Positions 8,978-18,119 of a DNA stretch of 63,363 nt are shown here, piece after piece; the first letter of the stretch is position 1, and the number at the start of each line of letters is the position of its first letter. The notes under the pieces were generated by a model that worked only from the letters and a program-made list of their open reading frames with translations, had not been told where the DNA came from and did not search any database. The DNA comes from an uncultured SAR92 cluster bacterium (GTDB lineage: Bacteria; Pseudomonadota; Gammaproteobacteria; Pseudomonadales; Porticoccaceae). A program made the position numbers and the translations under genes. The DNA is taken from the NCBI GenBank assembly GCA_902596775.1, contig CACJVE010000011.1:1-63363 (forward strand), read 5' to 3'.

Positions 8978-10183
8978 TTGATAGAAAAGGTAGTTCTGGC
9001 GTACAGCGGAGGTTTAGATACCTCGGTTATCGTTAAATGGTTGCAGGAAACCTATAAATGTGAAGTAGTCACATTTACTGCAGACATAGGCCAGGGTGAG
9101 GAAATAGAGCCAGCTAGAAAGAAAGCTAAAGATTTAGGTGTAAGACAGGTTTTTATAGAGGACCTGAAAGAGGAATTTGCGAAAGATTTTGTGTTTCCTA
9201 TGTTCAGAGCAAATGCAATATATGAGGGAGAATACTTATTAGGTACTTCTATTGCGAGGCCATTGATAGCGAAGAGGCTGGTAGAGATAGCCGCTGAAAC
9301 AGAAGCTGATGCAATATCCCACGGAGCGACAGGAAAAGGTAATGATCAAGTCCGATTCGAGTTAGGTGCATATGCACTTAATTCAGATATCAAAATAATC
9401 GCTCCTTGGAGGGAGTGGGATCTTGATTCTCGAGTAAGCCTTTTATCATTTTGTAAGGAAAATCACATTAAAGTAGATTCTCCCAACGAGTCTAAATCTC
9501 CATATTCAATGGATGCAAACCTGTTACATATTTCTTATGAGGGTAGTGATTTAGAGGACCCTTGGTCCAAACCAAAAAAAGAAATGTGGAGATGGACAAA
9601 GGAAATTGAAGACACACCTGAAGAACCTGAAATACTGACTCTTACCTTTTCGAAAGGAGATATTGTAGCTATAAATGATGATAAAAAATCGCCAGCACAG
9701 ATTATGAGTTGTTTAAATATTATTGCAGGTAAGCATGGAATAGGCAGGTCTGACATAGTTGAAAATCGCTTTGTAGGAATGAAGTCTCGGGGTTGTTATG
9801 AGACTCCAGCCGGTTTTATTATGCTACGAGCCCATAGAGCGATCGAATCATTAACTCTTGATCGAGAGGTAGCGCATTTGAAAGATGAACTAATGCCACG
9901 ATATGCGAAACTTATTTATAACGGGTTTTGGTGGTCACCTGAAAGAAATATATTGCAAGCGGCGATTGATGAGTCTCAAAAAGCTGTAAATGGAGTGGTT
10001 AGACTGAAGCTTTTTAAAGGTAATGTGACTATTGAGGGTAGGAAGTCGATGGATAGTTTGTATGATGAAAAGATTGCATCGTTTGATGCTAATGTCGCTT
10101 TTGAGCAAAAAGATGCAGAAGGTTTTATTAAATTAAATGCTTTAAGATTAAGATTAGCTGAGAGGTCAAGTCGCAAACTTTGA
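8978..10183 (+). CDS. argG: Argininosuccinate synthase
   Basis: ATP-dependent enzyme of arginine synthesis joining citrulline and aspartate. The nucleotide-binding loop AYSGGLDTS is at residues 8-16 if translation begins at the TTG at 8978. That start is preferred because GAGGG at 8966-8970 is well spaced before it and it gives 401 residues, the normal size. The open frame continues upstream to 8903, but those 25 residues are not part of the family. [15 protein letters not shown] and [16 protein letters not shown] are further signatures. A threonine dehydratase gene follows 22 bp later. Confidence 0.95.
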   Translation: MIEKVVLAYSGGLDTSVIVKWLQETYKCEVVTFTADIGQGEEIEPARKKAKDLGVRQVFIEDLKEEFAKDFVFPMFRANAIYEGEYLLGTSIARPLIAKRLVEIAAETEADAISHGATGKGNDQVRFELGAYALNSDIKIIAPWREWDLDSRVSLLSFCKENHIKVDSPNESKSPYSMDANLLHISYEGSDLEDPWSKPKKEMWRWTKEIEDTPEEPEILTLTFSKGDIVAINDDKKSPAQIMSCLNIIAGKHGIGRSDIVENRFVGMKSRGCYETPAGFIMLRAHRAIESLTLDREVAHLKDELMPRYAKLIYNGFWWSPERNILQAAIDESQKAVNGVVRLKLFKGNVTIEGRKSMDSLYDEKIASFDANVAFEQKDAEGFIKLNALRLRLAERSSRKL

Positions 10184-10205
10184 GAAAACTTTTTAAGATA
10201 TTAGT

Positions 10206-11153
10206 ATGAGTCTGGGGATTCAGTATATTAGTGCGGCTTACGATCGGATAAGCCCATTTATCCATAAAACTCCATTAATTCGGAGCAAAGAGATTGATAA
10301 ACTGTGTGGCTGTGAAATTATATTTAAAGCTGACAATTTTCAAAAGGTTGGAGCATTCAAGGCACGCGGTGCGTGCAATGCTATTATGTCAATGGAAGAG
10401 GAACGTCTTCGTCGTGGTGTAATAACGCATTCGTCGGGTAATCATGGTGCGGCTCTAGCATGGGCTGCGGCTATGAAAAAAACAGATTGCATTGTTGTAA
10501 TGCCAAAGAATGCGTCAGCTGTAAAGGTAGATGCAGTAAATTGTTATGGTGGCACAGTACTTTTTTGCGAACCCACTATGTGTGCCAGAGAGATGATGGT
10601 GCAGGATTTCGTGAGCAAACAATGCAGTCAATTTATTCATCCTTTTGACGACTATTCGGTTATCGCAGGCCAAGGGACGATTGCTGTAGAATTCGCATCT
10701 CAATTGGATGGCTTATTGGATAAAATACTAGTTCCCGTCGGTGGTGGCGGATTGATTTCTGGAATTTCTGTTTTTGTCAAAGATAAAGGAGGTCTAGCAT
10801 CGCAAGTCATTGGAACGGAGCCCGAAAAAGCTCGGGACGCAGCAGACAGTTTTTATAGTGGAATTCATGTCAAGGATTATGAACCGAAGACAATGGCCGA
10901 TGGACTAAGGGCGACTCTAGGAGTTAAAAATTTTGAAATAATTTCTAACAATGTTGATGATTTTGCTTTAGCAAGTGAGGCTCAAATCGTAGAGGCAACA
11001 AAATTAATTTGGAGTAGGCTAAAAGTTCTTGTGGAGCCATCCGCAGCTGTTCCACTAGCTGCCATTTTAAATAATCCGAATTACTTTAGAGGTCAAAGAA
11101 TAGGTATTATATTAAGTGGTGGCAATATTGATTTGGACAACTTACCTTGGTAG
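10206..11153 (+). CDS. Threonine/serine dehydratase, catabolic type (PLP-dependent)
   Basis: Fold-type II PLP enzyme of 315 residues. The Schiff-base lysine is K52 in KVGAFKARGA; the phosphate-binding loop is PVGGGGLISG; SSGNHGAALAWAA contacts the substrate carboxylate; SGGNIDL is near the C-terminus. There is no C-terminal ACT regulatory domain, so it resembles catabolic threonine dehydratase or serine racemase/dehydratase rather than biosynthetic IlvA. It deaminates threonine or serine to 2-oxobutyrate or pyruvate. It lies between argG and a PhzF gene in a same-strand run with short gaps. Class is firm, substrate is not. Confidence 0.88.
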   Translation: MSLGIQYISAAYDRISPFIHKTPLIRSKEIDKLCGCEIIFKADNFQKVGAFKARGACNAIMSMEEERLRRGVITHSSGNHGAALAWAAAMKKTDCIVVMPKNASAVKVDAVNCYGGTVLFCEPTMCAREMMVQDFVSKQCSQFIHPFDDYSVIAGQGTIAVEFASQLDGLLDKILVPVGGGGLISGISVFVKDKGGLASQVIGTEPEKARDAADSFYSGIHVKDYEPKTMADGLRATLGVKNFEIISNNVDDFALASEAQIVEATKLIWSRLKVLVEPSAAVPLAAILNNPNYFRGQRIGIILSGGNIDLDNLPW

Positions 11154-11168
11154 TGGAATTCACTTAAT

Positions 11169-12071
11169 TTGAAATCATATAAATACTATATTTGTGATGT
11201 TTTTACAGATTCAAGATTCTCTGGAAATCAGCTCGCTGTAATCCCCAAAGCCAGTGGTCTGAATGATAAGCAAATGCAAAAAATAGCAAGAGAATTTAAT
11301 TTTTCAGAGACAACATTTGTTTTTCCAACTGATTCTTCTTTCAATCGTAATGTTCGAATATTTACACCATATGAGGAATTGCCATTTGCCGGTCATCCCA
11401 ATATTGGTACTGCATTTATTTTGGCTAATGATCCAGACTCTAAAGATATCAGAGCTCCTGCAATATTAAAGTTTGATGAATTAGCAGGTCCAGTCGAAGT
11501 CAAGATTTTTTATAATGAAAAAAATGCTCTCACATGCGAGCTGAAGGCCCCTGAGCGCTTTTCTTTTGGCAAAAGTATTTCGGTTTCGGAAACAGCAGAA
11601 ATCTTGTCTCTTGATGAGCGTGATATTAATGTAAATACTCATATGCCAATAGAGGCATCCGTTGGTTTAAAGTTTACAATAATTAACCTGAATTCAATTG
11701 ATGCATTAAGACGTGTTAGCATTAATCCGCTTAAGTTAAATGCCTTGAAGGATTTTGAAGTTTCAACAAATGTTCATTGCTACTACCTTGATAAGGACAC
11801 GCAGTGTATCAACGCGAGAATGTTTGCACCTGATTTGGGAGTTCGAGAGGATCCTGCAACTGGAAGTGCAAATTGTGCTTTGGCAGGATTGCTAGGTCAC
11901 CTTGAGGAAATAGAGGCAGGTGTTTTTTCTTGGACTATAAATCAGGGCATTGAAATGGGAAGACCAAGTAGGCTGAATGCAAGAGTTCTCAGAGCAGGCG
12001 GTGAAGTCACGGCTGTGTGGATATCAGGTAACTCAATTTTGGTCTCAGAGGGTGAGATTTTTCTGGATTAG
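11169..12071 (+). CDS. PhzF family isomerase
   Basis: 300-residue protein of the PhzF/YddE family, which shares the diaminopimelate-epimerase fold. The signatures are visible: FSGNQLAVI near the N-terminus, REFNFSETTFVF with the catalytic glutamate (about E46), ELPFAGHPNIGTAF, and REDPATGSANCALAGLL near residue 228. Start is TTG at 11169, 15 bp after the preceding stop; no better start is in range. PhzF itself isomerises a phenazine precursor, but most family members have unknown substrates, and nothing here points to phenazine synthesis. Confidence 0.88.
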   Translation: MKSYKYYICDVFTDSRFSGNQLAVIPKASGLNDKQMQKIAREFNFSETTFVFPTDSSFNRNVRIFTPYEELPFAGHPNIGTAFILANDPDSKDIRAPAILKFDELAGPVEVKIFYNEKNALTCELKAPERFSFGKSISVSETAEILSLDERDINVNTHMPIEASVGLKFTIINLNSIDALRRVSINPLKLNALKDFEVSTNVHCYYLDKDTQCINARMFAPDLGVREDPATGSANCALAGLLGHLEEIEAGVFSWTINQGIEMGRPSRLNARVLRAGGEVTAVWISGNSILVSEGEIFLD

Positions 12072-12122
12072 CAATGGTGTGATGTATTTTTTGAGAAATA
12101 ATCAAGAATCGGGAAAAGGAAT

Positions 12123-12596
12123 ATGAAATCGGATTTCTACACCTATGACGATAATCCAATTTTTCATTTAGCAATACCTGTCGATAACATACTAAATGCG
12201 AGAGAATTCTATACCTCTGTATTGGGATGTGATGTCGGTAGAGAATCAAGCAAATGGGTGGATTTAAATTTTTTCGGACATCAGTTAGTGATTCATTTGG
12301 TGAATGATCGCTTACGCGGAGAATCTGAGTTTAATGAAGTTGATGGGCACAAGGTTCCTGCATCCCACTTTGGAATTATTTTATCATGGGATAATTTTTC
12401 TTCTCTGGAGAGACATCTTTTATCAAATAATATTAAGTTTACTCTTGAACCATATTTAAGATTTGAAGGTCAACCAGGTGAGCAAAGAACCATGTTTATA
12501 AAAGATCCAAGTGATAATCATATTGAGTTTAAAAGTTTTCGTAATATAGATATGGTTTTTGCCACTGACTTAGATGAGAAGATTGTAGAGAATTAG
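12123..12596 (+). CDS. VOC (glyoxalase/dioxygenase) superfamily protein
   Basis: 157 residues with two beta-alpha-beta-beta-beta repeats of the vicinal-oxygen-chelate fold: FHLAIPVDNILNAREFYTSVLG at the start and FIKDPSDNHIEFKSFR near the end. Candidate metal ligands are the first His (about H15), a His in PASHFGIIL (about H82) and the Glu in HIEFK (about E138). It may be a dioxygenase or isomerase; the substrate is unknown. Its TAG stop overlaps the TAA stop of convergent rnfE at 12593-12596. RBS-like GGAAAAGGA lies just before the ATG. Confidence 0.75.
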   Translation: MKSDFYTYDDNPIFHLAIPVDNILNAREFYTSVLGCDVGRESSKWVDLNFFGHQLVIHLVNDRLRGESEFNEVDGHKVPASHFGIILSWDNFSSLERHLLSNNIKFTLEPYLRFEGQPGEQRTMFIKDPSDNHIEFKSFRNIDMVFATDLDEKIVEN

Positions 12597-13240
12597 GGTG
12601 TATTTAATTTTGAACGGATTGAATTTGTAATGATCAATACGAGTGCATAAGTAAAAAATCCACCTGGAGGCATTTGAAATATCGGAATAGTTTTAGCTTG
12701 ATTTATTAAAGATATTGTCCAATCGTGACCCGCTTGGTCAAAAACAAGTCCAAAATCTGTAAATATTGTTCCTTGACCTAATAACTCCCTGATAAAGCCT
12801 TGAAAACATAATAAAAATATAAAATAGATACTCGTGGATATTGAGCTGCTTATGTTGCATTGTGATTGTTCATTATTATCTATAGCCACTAATTCTTGAA
12901 TAAGAATGGAGTTTGCGGCAATTATGATAATTAAAAAAGTAGATTGCCGAAAAAAAGCATAAGCATTTGTTTGTATAAATAAATCGACCAAGGTTGCAAA
13001 AAATGCTACTAAGATTATTGAATTAAAAAACTGTTGTCTGCCCGAAAAAAATTTCACGGTAACAGCAGAAATGCTCTTTGTTGCAAAAATAACAAAAGCT
13101 GTTGCTAATCCTGCAACAAGAGCCTTGATCAAAGAGGTGGTCATCAACATGATTGGGGATATGCCAATGAGACTTATGGATAACGGATTGCTCGTTAGGG
13201 CGTCACTGATAGTTTTTGTATTAGATTTTTTATTTCCCAT
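12593..13240 (-). CDS. rnfE: Rnf-like electron transport subunit E, lacking the Fe-S cysteines
   Basis: Polytopic membrane protein of about 215 residues matching RnfE/RsxE, with NPLSISLIGISPIML, NAYAFF, FIRELLGQGT and MPPGGFFTYALVL in the right order. In RnfE and NqrD two conserved cysteines help bind an intramembrane [2Fe-2S] cluster. Here both are serine: S28 (usual GLCP becomes GISP) and S111 (usual NC becomes NS in AANSILI). The ATG at 13240 starts inside the rnfG end, with 11 bp overlap. It is last in metG-rnfA-rnfD-rnfG-rnfE; the usual nth gene does not follow. The subunit is recognisable, but its electron path must differ. Confidence 0.88.
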   Translation of the reverse strand: MGNKKSNTKTISDALTSNPLSISLIGISPIMLMTTSLIKALVAGLATAFVIFATKSISAVTVKFFSGRQQFFNSIILVAFFATLVDLFIQTNAYAFFRQSTFLIIIIAANSILIQELVAIDNNEQSQCNISSSISTSIYFIFLLCFQGFIRELLGQGTIFTDFGLVFDQAGHDWTISLINQAKTIPIFQMPPGGFFTYALVLIITNSIRSKLNTP

Positions 13241-13856
13241 GGTGTTCCAAAGTAAGAAGTTTTTCTTTATTCGCTTTGTAAAATTTAATCGTTTCGTAAA
13301 TTCTTTTTTTAATTGCTTTGGATGTAATCGTTGCGCCAGTAAGTGCATCAAATCTTTTGCTAGTAAAAAATTCTGACCACTCACTTGAGTCAATATCAGT
13401 TATATCAAGGCCAAAAAAAGCAGACATCCATTCGCTATTTTTTTTTATAACGCCTTTTACAATGGCAGTAGTTTCTGCATGGTCACTAATTTTAATATCT
13501 AGAATCTTCCCCTCAATAGACATTAAAAAAGTCATGTTTATTTTATCGTTATACGCATGACTTGTTTTTGATGGAATTAGTAGAGCGATTATTTGTTTAT
13601 CGGATGAGACAAAAATGATATCTTTTTGGACATCGAAACCAAGATCAGTACTTTGGTCAGTCGATAACAGTCTTTTGTCGAGCCTTAATTTTTTAGCCGA
13701 TTTTTGTATGTTTAGAGACTTACTAAGATTATTTAATTCGTATTCTTGCTTGTTGTTTGTAATATTTTCAGTCACCTTTGAATTAATGACGCTTAAAATT
13801 GCAATTGCTATTATTAAAAAAGTAGTTAATTTAAAAATAGATTTAATATAAAACAT
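13230..13856 (-). CDS. rnfG: Rnf-like electron transport subunit G (covalent FMN protein)
   Basis: 208 residues: one N-terminal membrane anchor (about residues 10-25) followed by a periplasmic FMN-binding domain. The flavinylation motif is D-A-L-T-G-A-T-I-T-S at 170-179, which fits the ApbE recognition pattern Dxx(S/T)GA(T/S), so FMN should be esterified to Thr176. In canonical Rnf this subunit passes electrons between RnfB/membrane clusters and RnfD. The ATG at 13856 overlaps the rnfD stop (TAATG). The FMN site is retained although RnfB and RnfC are missing, which argues that the complex is still redox-active. Confidence 0.9.
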   Translation of the reverse strand: MFYIKSIFKLTTFLIIAIAILSVINSKVTENITNNKQEYELNNLSKSLNIQKSAKKLRLDKRLLSTDQSTDLGFDVQKDIIFVSSDKQIIALLIPSKTSHAYNDKINMTFLMSIEGKILDIKISDHAETTAIVKGVIKKNSEWMSAFFGLDITDIDSSEWSEFFTSKRFDALTGATITSKAIKKRIYETIKFYKANKEKLLTLEHHGK

Positions 13857-14875
13857 TAGTTTTGACCCGTACTTTTGTCAAAATCTTTCGAACTAATTTG
13901 ACCCATAGTCAAACGATCAATTAGTGGTACTGAGAAATTACCGAGCAATACAGCAAACGCAATGGCATCTGGATATCCACCCCAAACTCTTATGATATAG
14001 ATAAAGAATCCAACAATAGAACCAAATATGATTTTACCTCTGCTGGTTGATGGAGCGCTCGCGGGATCTGTAATGATAAAAAAAGCGCCTATCATTGTTG
14101 CACCACCCAAAAGGTGCATTACAGGAGATCCACCGCTGTTGGAACTACCGTTATCAAAAAAGATTAAAGATAAAAAAACTATCATAGCTAGCATTGCAAA
14201 TGGGCTTTCCCAGCTTATTTTTTTAGTCAGGAGCAGAAAAATTCCGCCAGCTAAAAAAGCAATATTGATCCACTCCCAACCCGAAATCATAAAAAATGCT
14301 TCATGAAAAATTTTGTTACTTTGATAGATTTGATCAACCATTAAACCGTCGTCTGAAAATTTGAAAATTTCAAGAGCAGTTGCTCCCGTCATACTGTCTG
14401 GAATATTTTTTGTTTGAAAAGTTATCGCTAATGATTCACTCAAACTCAACTGCTGACTTGCCCCAAGATCTAATGACTTTGGGATTATCCATGTGGCCAA
14501 ATACCCTGGAAAGCTGACAAGGGTGCCTGCATAACCAATCATCGCTGCGTTGAATGGATGCTTATTGTTTATGCCGAAAGCATTTTTCCCAAGTATGGAG
14601 AGTACTGTTGCAAAGACAATTATCCACCAAGGAGAAAACGGAGGAAGAGAGATTCCAATAAACACCGCAATTAAAATTGAGCTAGCAAACTGATTGAGAT
14701 GAATTTTTTGCTTAGCGAGACGAAGGCAAATTAATTCAAGAAAAAGTGCTGAACCAATGGCAATACCTAAGTTTAGCGCAGTGCCCCAACCAAACTGATA
14801 AAGCATCACGATAAGTGCAGGCGATAACGCCGCAAGAACAAATATAATATTAGGTAATAGTTTTAATTTTGTCAC
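13856..14875 (-). CDS. rnfD: Rnf-like electron transport subunit D (covalent FMN membrane protein)
   Basis: 339-residue polytopic protein of the RnfD/NqrB family. HPFNAAMIGYA (about 106-116), the flavinylation motif D160-S-M-T-G-A-T166, and HLLGGATMIGAFFIITDPASAP near residue 275 are characteristic. Thr166 should carry FMN attached by ApbE. RnfD is part of the cation-translocating core in known complexes. Start is GTG at 14875, overlapping the rnfA TGA (GTGA), so rnfA is joined directly to rnfD with no trace of rnfB or rnfC between them. Confidence 0.92.
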   Translation of the reverse strand: MTKLKLLPNIIFVLAALSPALIVMLYQFGWGTALNLGIAIGSALFLELICLRLAKQKIHLNQFASSILIAVFIGISLPPFSPWWIIVFATVLSILGKNAFGINNKHPFNAAMIGYAGTLVSFPGYLATWIIPKSLDLGASQQLSLSESLAITFQTKNIPDSMTGATALEIFKFSDDGLMVDQIYQSNKIFHEAFFMISGWEWINIAFLAGGIFLLLTKKISWESPFAMLAMIVFLSLIFFDNGSSNSGGSPVMHLLGGATMIGAFFIITDPASAPSTSRGKIIFGSIVGFFIYIIRVWGGYPDAIAFAVLLGNFSVPLIDRLTMGQISSKDFDKSTGQN

Positions 14876-15441
14876 AGGCCTATAAAACCCATAAATGCAA
14901 GAGAGACAATACCTGCCATAATTATAATAATGGGAGAACCTAGTAAAATATTAGGAACTTTTAGCTCAAGTATTCTCTCGTGCATAGCATTAAAGCAGAT
15001 TAGACTTAACGAAAATCCAAATCCTGCAAAAAAGCTGTTTAATATGACCTTTAATAGATTTTCTGACTCTGTAGCTGATATAGCGATATAAAGAATGCCA
15101 CTGTTTAAAATAACCAGAACCAGGAATTTATTGTATAAAAGCTTTGGTATGTCATATAGGTTAGTCAGGCCTTTTAGCACTAAGTTTGCTGCAATTGAGA
15201 CAATAAGCATTGCGGACAAAATATCCAAAAAGCGCAACGCAAATCGATCTAAGAGATAAATTTTTGTTAAGTAAAACAAACTTGAGGAAACCACCAAAAC
15301 TAAGGTTATTGTCGTTACGATGAGTTTCCAAAGATCACGGTTTGAAATAGTTGAAAAAAAAAAGCCCAGACCAAGCAGTTCAACAAATATTATATTGTTT
15401 ACTAAAGCTGCACTTACTGTGATGGAGATTATCTCAAACAT
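14872..15441 (-). CDS. rnfA: Rnf-like electron transport subunit A, lacking the Fe-S cysteines
   Basis: 189-residue membrane protein matching RnfA/RsxA: SAALVNNIIFVELLGLG at the start, SFFAGFGFSLSLICFNAMHERI, and GIVSLAFMGFIGL at the end. The two cysteines that hold half of the intramembrane [2Fe-2S] cluster are replaced: G26 (usual GLCP becomes GLGF) and S114 (usual TNCA becomes LNSG). ATG at 15441 lies one base after the metG stop, so it is probably co-transcribed with metG. The upstream in-frame ORF is the metG tail in another frame and is not part of this protein. Confidence 0.88.
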   Translation of the reverse strand: MFEIISITVSAALVNNIIFVELLGLGFFFSTISNRDLWKLIVTTITLVLVVSSSLFYLTKIYLLDRFALRFLDILSAMLIVSIAANLVLKGLTNLYDIPKLLYNKFLVLVILNSGILYIAISATESENLLKVILNSFFAGFGFSLSLICFNAMHERILELKVPNILLGSPIIIIMAGIVSLAFMGFIGL

Positions 15442-15442
15442 T

Positions 15443-17092
15443 TTATTTGCTGCCGCCATTGGCAGAGTCAAGCATTGACTTAATATCCTCTTTTTGAATT
15501 CGATGTAACAGTGGCTCAAATTCATTAATTTTGTGATTAATACTCGGAGACTGCGCGCTCTCCCAATGGAGCTTTTCATTTAGCAGCAACTCTGATCTTT
15601 CCGCTAGGACTGGTGTTACTGGTTTAAGGTATATAATGATTAATCGAAACAAATTCATACCCATCGAACATATACTTATTACTTTATCTTTGTTTTTTGG
15701 ATCTTTATTCAGCCGCCATGGTTCCTTCTTTGAGATATATTCATTTGCCAAATCGGTCAAGCTTAGGATTTCTCTCATAGCTTTTGAAAAAGATCTATTT
15801 TCGTAATAATTTTCTATAGCAACCGAGGCGGCACTAAACTTATTCCACAGCACCTCATCGTCAAGTTTACTGTGCAGGTAACCGCTATTACCTTTAGTGA
15901 TAAATTTACTGCACCGGCTTGCAAGATTTACCACTTTCCCCACTAAATCGCTATTTACCTTTTGGACGAAGTCTTCGAGATTAAGATCTATATCTTCAGC
16001 CGAATTGGATAGCTTTGATGCATAGTAATATCTTAAGTACTCTGGATTGAGATTATTGAGATAGTCTCGGGCTAAAATGAATGTCCCTCTAGATTTTGAC
16101 ATTTTTGACCCGTCGATTGTAACAAATCCATGGACACAAATTTTTGTTGGTAATCTCATGTTTGCGCTTTTCAACATTGCGGGCCAGAACAGTGCATGAA
16201 AGTTGATAATGTCTTTTCCTATAAAATGATAAAGCTCAGTAGGACTGTCACTTTTCCAGAATTCTTTAAAATCCAAATTAGCTTTTGCGCAGAAATTCTG
16301 AAATGTTGCAATATAACCAATTGGTGCATCTAACCAAACATAAAAAAACTTGTCTGACTCGCCAGGGATGTTAAAGCCAAAGTAAGGAGCATCGCGACTA
16401 ATATCCCAGTCATTTAATCCCTCTTCTAGCCATTCGCTGAGTTTGTTTTCAATACCTTCTTCTACTACCCCCGAAGACAACCATTTCTTTAAGAAATCAC
16501 TAAAGTTTGAGAGTTTAAAAAAATAATGTTTGGATTCTTTTTCAATAGGTGTTTCACCAGACAAAACAGAAATTGGATTTTTTAAGTCTAAAGGTTTATA
16601 AGTTGCGCCACAGATTTCACAATTATCGCCGTATTGATTTTCCGCTGAGCAGACAGGACAAGTGCCTTTTACATACCTATCCGCTAAAAATATGTTTTCC
16701 TTAGAATCGAAGGCTTGGCTAATCTCCCTCTCTTCTATGTGATCATTTTTTTTTAGTACCTCAAAAATTGATTCACATAGCTCTTTATTTTCTGATGAGT
16801 GTGTTGAGTAGTAATTATCAACACTGATAAGGAAATCTCTGAAATCAGCTTCATGACTTTTTTTAACATCATGGATATGTTCTTCTGGAGAAATACCTTT
16901 CTGTGATGCTGTCAGCATAATTGGAGTACCATGCGCATCATCCGCTGACATATAGAAACAATCATTTTTTTTCATCCGTTGGAATCTGACCCAGATATCA
17001 GTTTGGGTGTACTCTAATATGTGTCCCAGATGAAGAGCTGAATTGGCATAAGGCAGGGCATTTGTTACGATTATTTGTCGTTTTTTATTCAT
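15443..17092 (-). CDS. metG: Methionyl-tRNA synthetase, short form without C-terminal tRNA-binding domain
   Basis: Class I synthetase charging tRNA-Met. ALHLGH is the HIGH motif, KMSKSRGT is the KMSKS loop, and the zinc knuckles CPVC and CEIC lie near residues 145-165. From the ATG at 17092 it has about 549 residues and ends in SMLDSANGGSK; the E. coli enzyme has about 677 and carries an EMAP-type tRNA-binding dimerisation domain that is missing here. The ATG at 17128 would add 12 atypical residues. It is divergent from mrp and leads into the rnf operon, the order known from Pseudomonas (mrp/metG-rnf). Confidence 0.93.
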   Translation of the reverse strand: MNKKRQIIVTNALPYANSALHLGHILEYTQTDIWVRFQRMKKNDCFYMSADDAHGTPIMLTASQKGISPEEHIHDVKKSHEADFRDFLISVDNYYSTHSSENKELCESIFEVLKKNDHIEEREISQAFDSKENIFLADRYVKGTCPVCSAENQYGDNCEICGATYKPLDLKNPISVLSGETPIEKESKHYFFKLSNFSDFLKKWLSSGVVEEGIENKLSEWLEEGLNDWDISRDAPYFGFNIPGESDKFFYVWLDAPIGYIATFQNFCAKANLDFKEFWKSDSPTELYHFIGKDIINFHALFWPAMLKSANMRLPTKICVHGFVTIDGSKMSKSRGTFILARDYLNNLNPEYLRYYYASKLSNSAEDIDLNLEDFVQKVNSDLVGKVVNLASRCSKFITKGNSGYLHSKLDDEVLWNKFSAASVAIENYYENRSFSKAMREILSLTDLANEYISKKEPWRLNKDPKNKDKVISICSMGMNLFRLIIIYLKPVTPVLAERSELLLNEKLHWESAQSPSINHKINEFEPLLHRIQKEDIKSMLDSANGGSK

Positions 17093-17179
17093 ATATATGC
17101 TCAGAATTGTTAATAACCACCCGAGCATATTATATCTTTTTTAAGTAAACTTTTCATTTTGAAGTAATCCAAATTATGA

Positions 17180-17208
17180 TTGCTGTGTAAAGCTTGTAAA
17201 CCTAGTAT
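17180..17208 (+). promoter_or_regulatory. Probable sigma70-type promoter of mrp
   Basis: TTGCTG at 17180-17185 and TAGTAT at 17203-17208 are separated by exactly 17 bp. The expected start point, near 17215, is only a few bases before the mrp ATG at 17221, so the message would be almost leaderless. This is a sequence match only. Confidence 0.4.
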
Positions 17209-17220
17209 GGGACCTCAATT

Positions 17221-18018
17221 ATGCAAAATATAAAACACATTATTGCCGTAGCATCTGGCAAAGGTGGAGTTGGCAAGTCCACCGCGGCAATAAATTTAGC
17301 ACTTTCCATAAAAGAGCGTGAATTAAAAGTAGGGATTCTCGATGCAGATATTTATGGTCCAAGTGTCTCTCTAATGTTGGGTGTTACTCAAGGGATCAAA
17401 CCAAATGTAAAGGAGGCTAAATTTTTTGAACCAATAATCGCTAGAGGCATTAAGACAATGTCTATGTCTTATTTAATATCGGGATCGACACCAGCCGTAT
17501 GGAGAGGCCCAATGGCGTCATCTGCGCTGCATCAAATGATGCAGCAAACTTTGTGGGGAGAGTTAGATTTTTTAATCGTTGATCTCCCACCTGGTACTGG
17601 AGATATACATCTTACGCTGTCTCAAAAAGTAAAATTAGTTGGCGCTGTAATAGTCACAACACCACAAGATATAGCATTGGCTGATGTTAGAAAGGCGATT
17701 GAAATGTTCGGGAAAGTCGATGTCCCGATCGTTGGACTAATTGAAAATATGGCGACTTTTATCTGTAATCAGTGTGGATGCGAAACAAAAATTTTTGGGA
17801 GTGGAGGTGGAGAGAAACTCGCTTCAGAATATGGCTTGCCCTTGCTTGGGACACTGCCTTTGGAATCTCCTTCATCTACTGAAGTTAATATCGAGGATCC
17901 TCAACAAATGTTAATTCGCTCTGATGCGATTGTTAGAGAATTTGATAAGATAGTTGACGGAGTTTTAGATCATGCAAATCGTTCCCGTGCATCAGACACC
18001 GAGGTCGTGTTTGAATAA
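17221..18018 (+). CDS. mrp: Mrp/ApbC family iron-sulfur carrier ATPase, short form
   Basis: 265-residue P-loop ATPase that binds and transfers [4Fe-4S] clusters. The deviant Walker A is ASGKGGVGKST at residues 11-21; the VDLPPGTGD segment follows, and the cluster-binding CNQC pair sits after ENMATFI near residue 180. E. coli Mrp (about 370 residues) has an N-terminal DUF59/MIP18 domain, which is absent here. The gene diverges from metG and precedes dcd, a conserved neighbourhood. With the isc operon at 33 kb it forms the Fe-S supply seen in this window. Confidence 0.92.
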   Translation: MQNIKHIIAVASGKGGVGKSTAAINLALSIKERELKVGILDADIYGPSVSLMLGVTQGIKPNVKEAKFFEPIIARGIKTMSMSYLISGSTPAVWRGPMASSALHQMMQQTLWGELDFLIVDLPPGTGDIHLTLSQKVKLVGAVIVTTPQDIALADVRKAIEMFGKVDVPIVGLIENMATFICNQCGCETKIFGSGGGEKLASEYGLPLLGTLPLESPSSTEVNIEDPQQMLIRSDAIVREFDKIVDGVLDHANRSRASDTEVVFE

Positions 18019-18119
18019 ATTTGAAATTAGATTTTTTGCATATCTCGGTTATGGTTATTCATGCTATATTCGGACCAAGAATCAAATAGATTTTTTGAAT
18101 TTTTCAAGGTGGAGAGACA

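Noticed and set aside
12593-12596. Overlapping convergent stop codons (also at 45649-45652) as a regulatory signal
   Set aside because: Both are the sequence TTAG serving TAG on one strand and TAA on the other; in a compact genome this is expected by chance.
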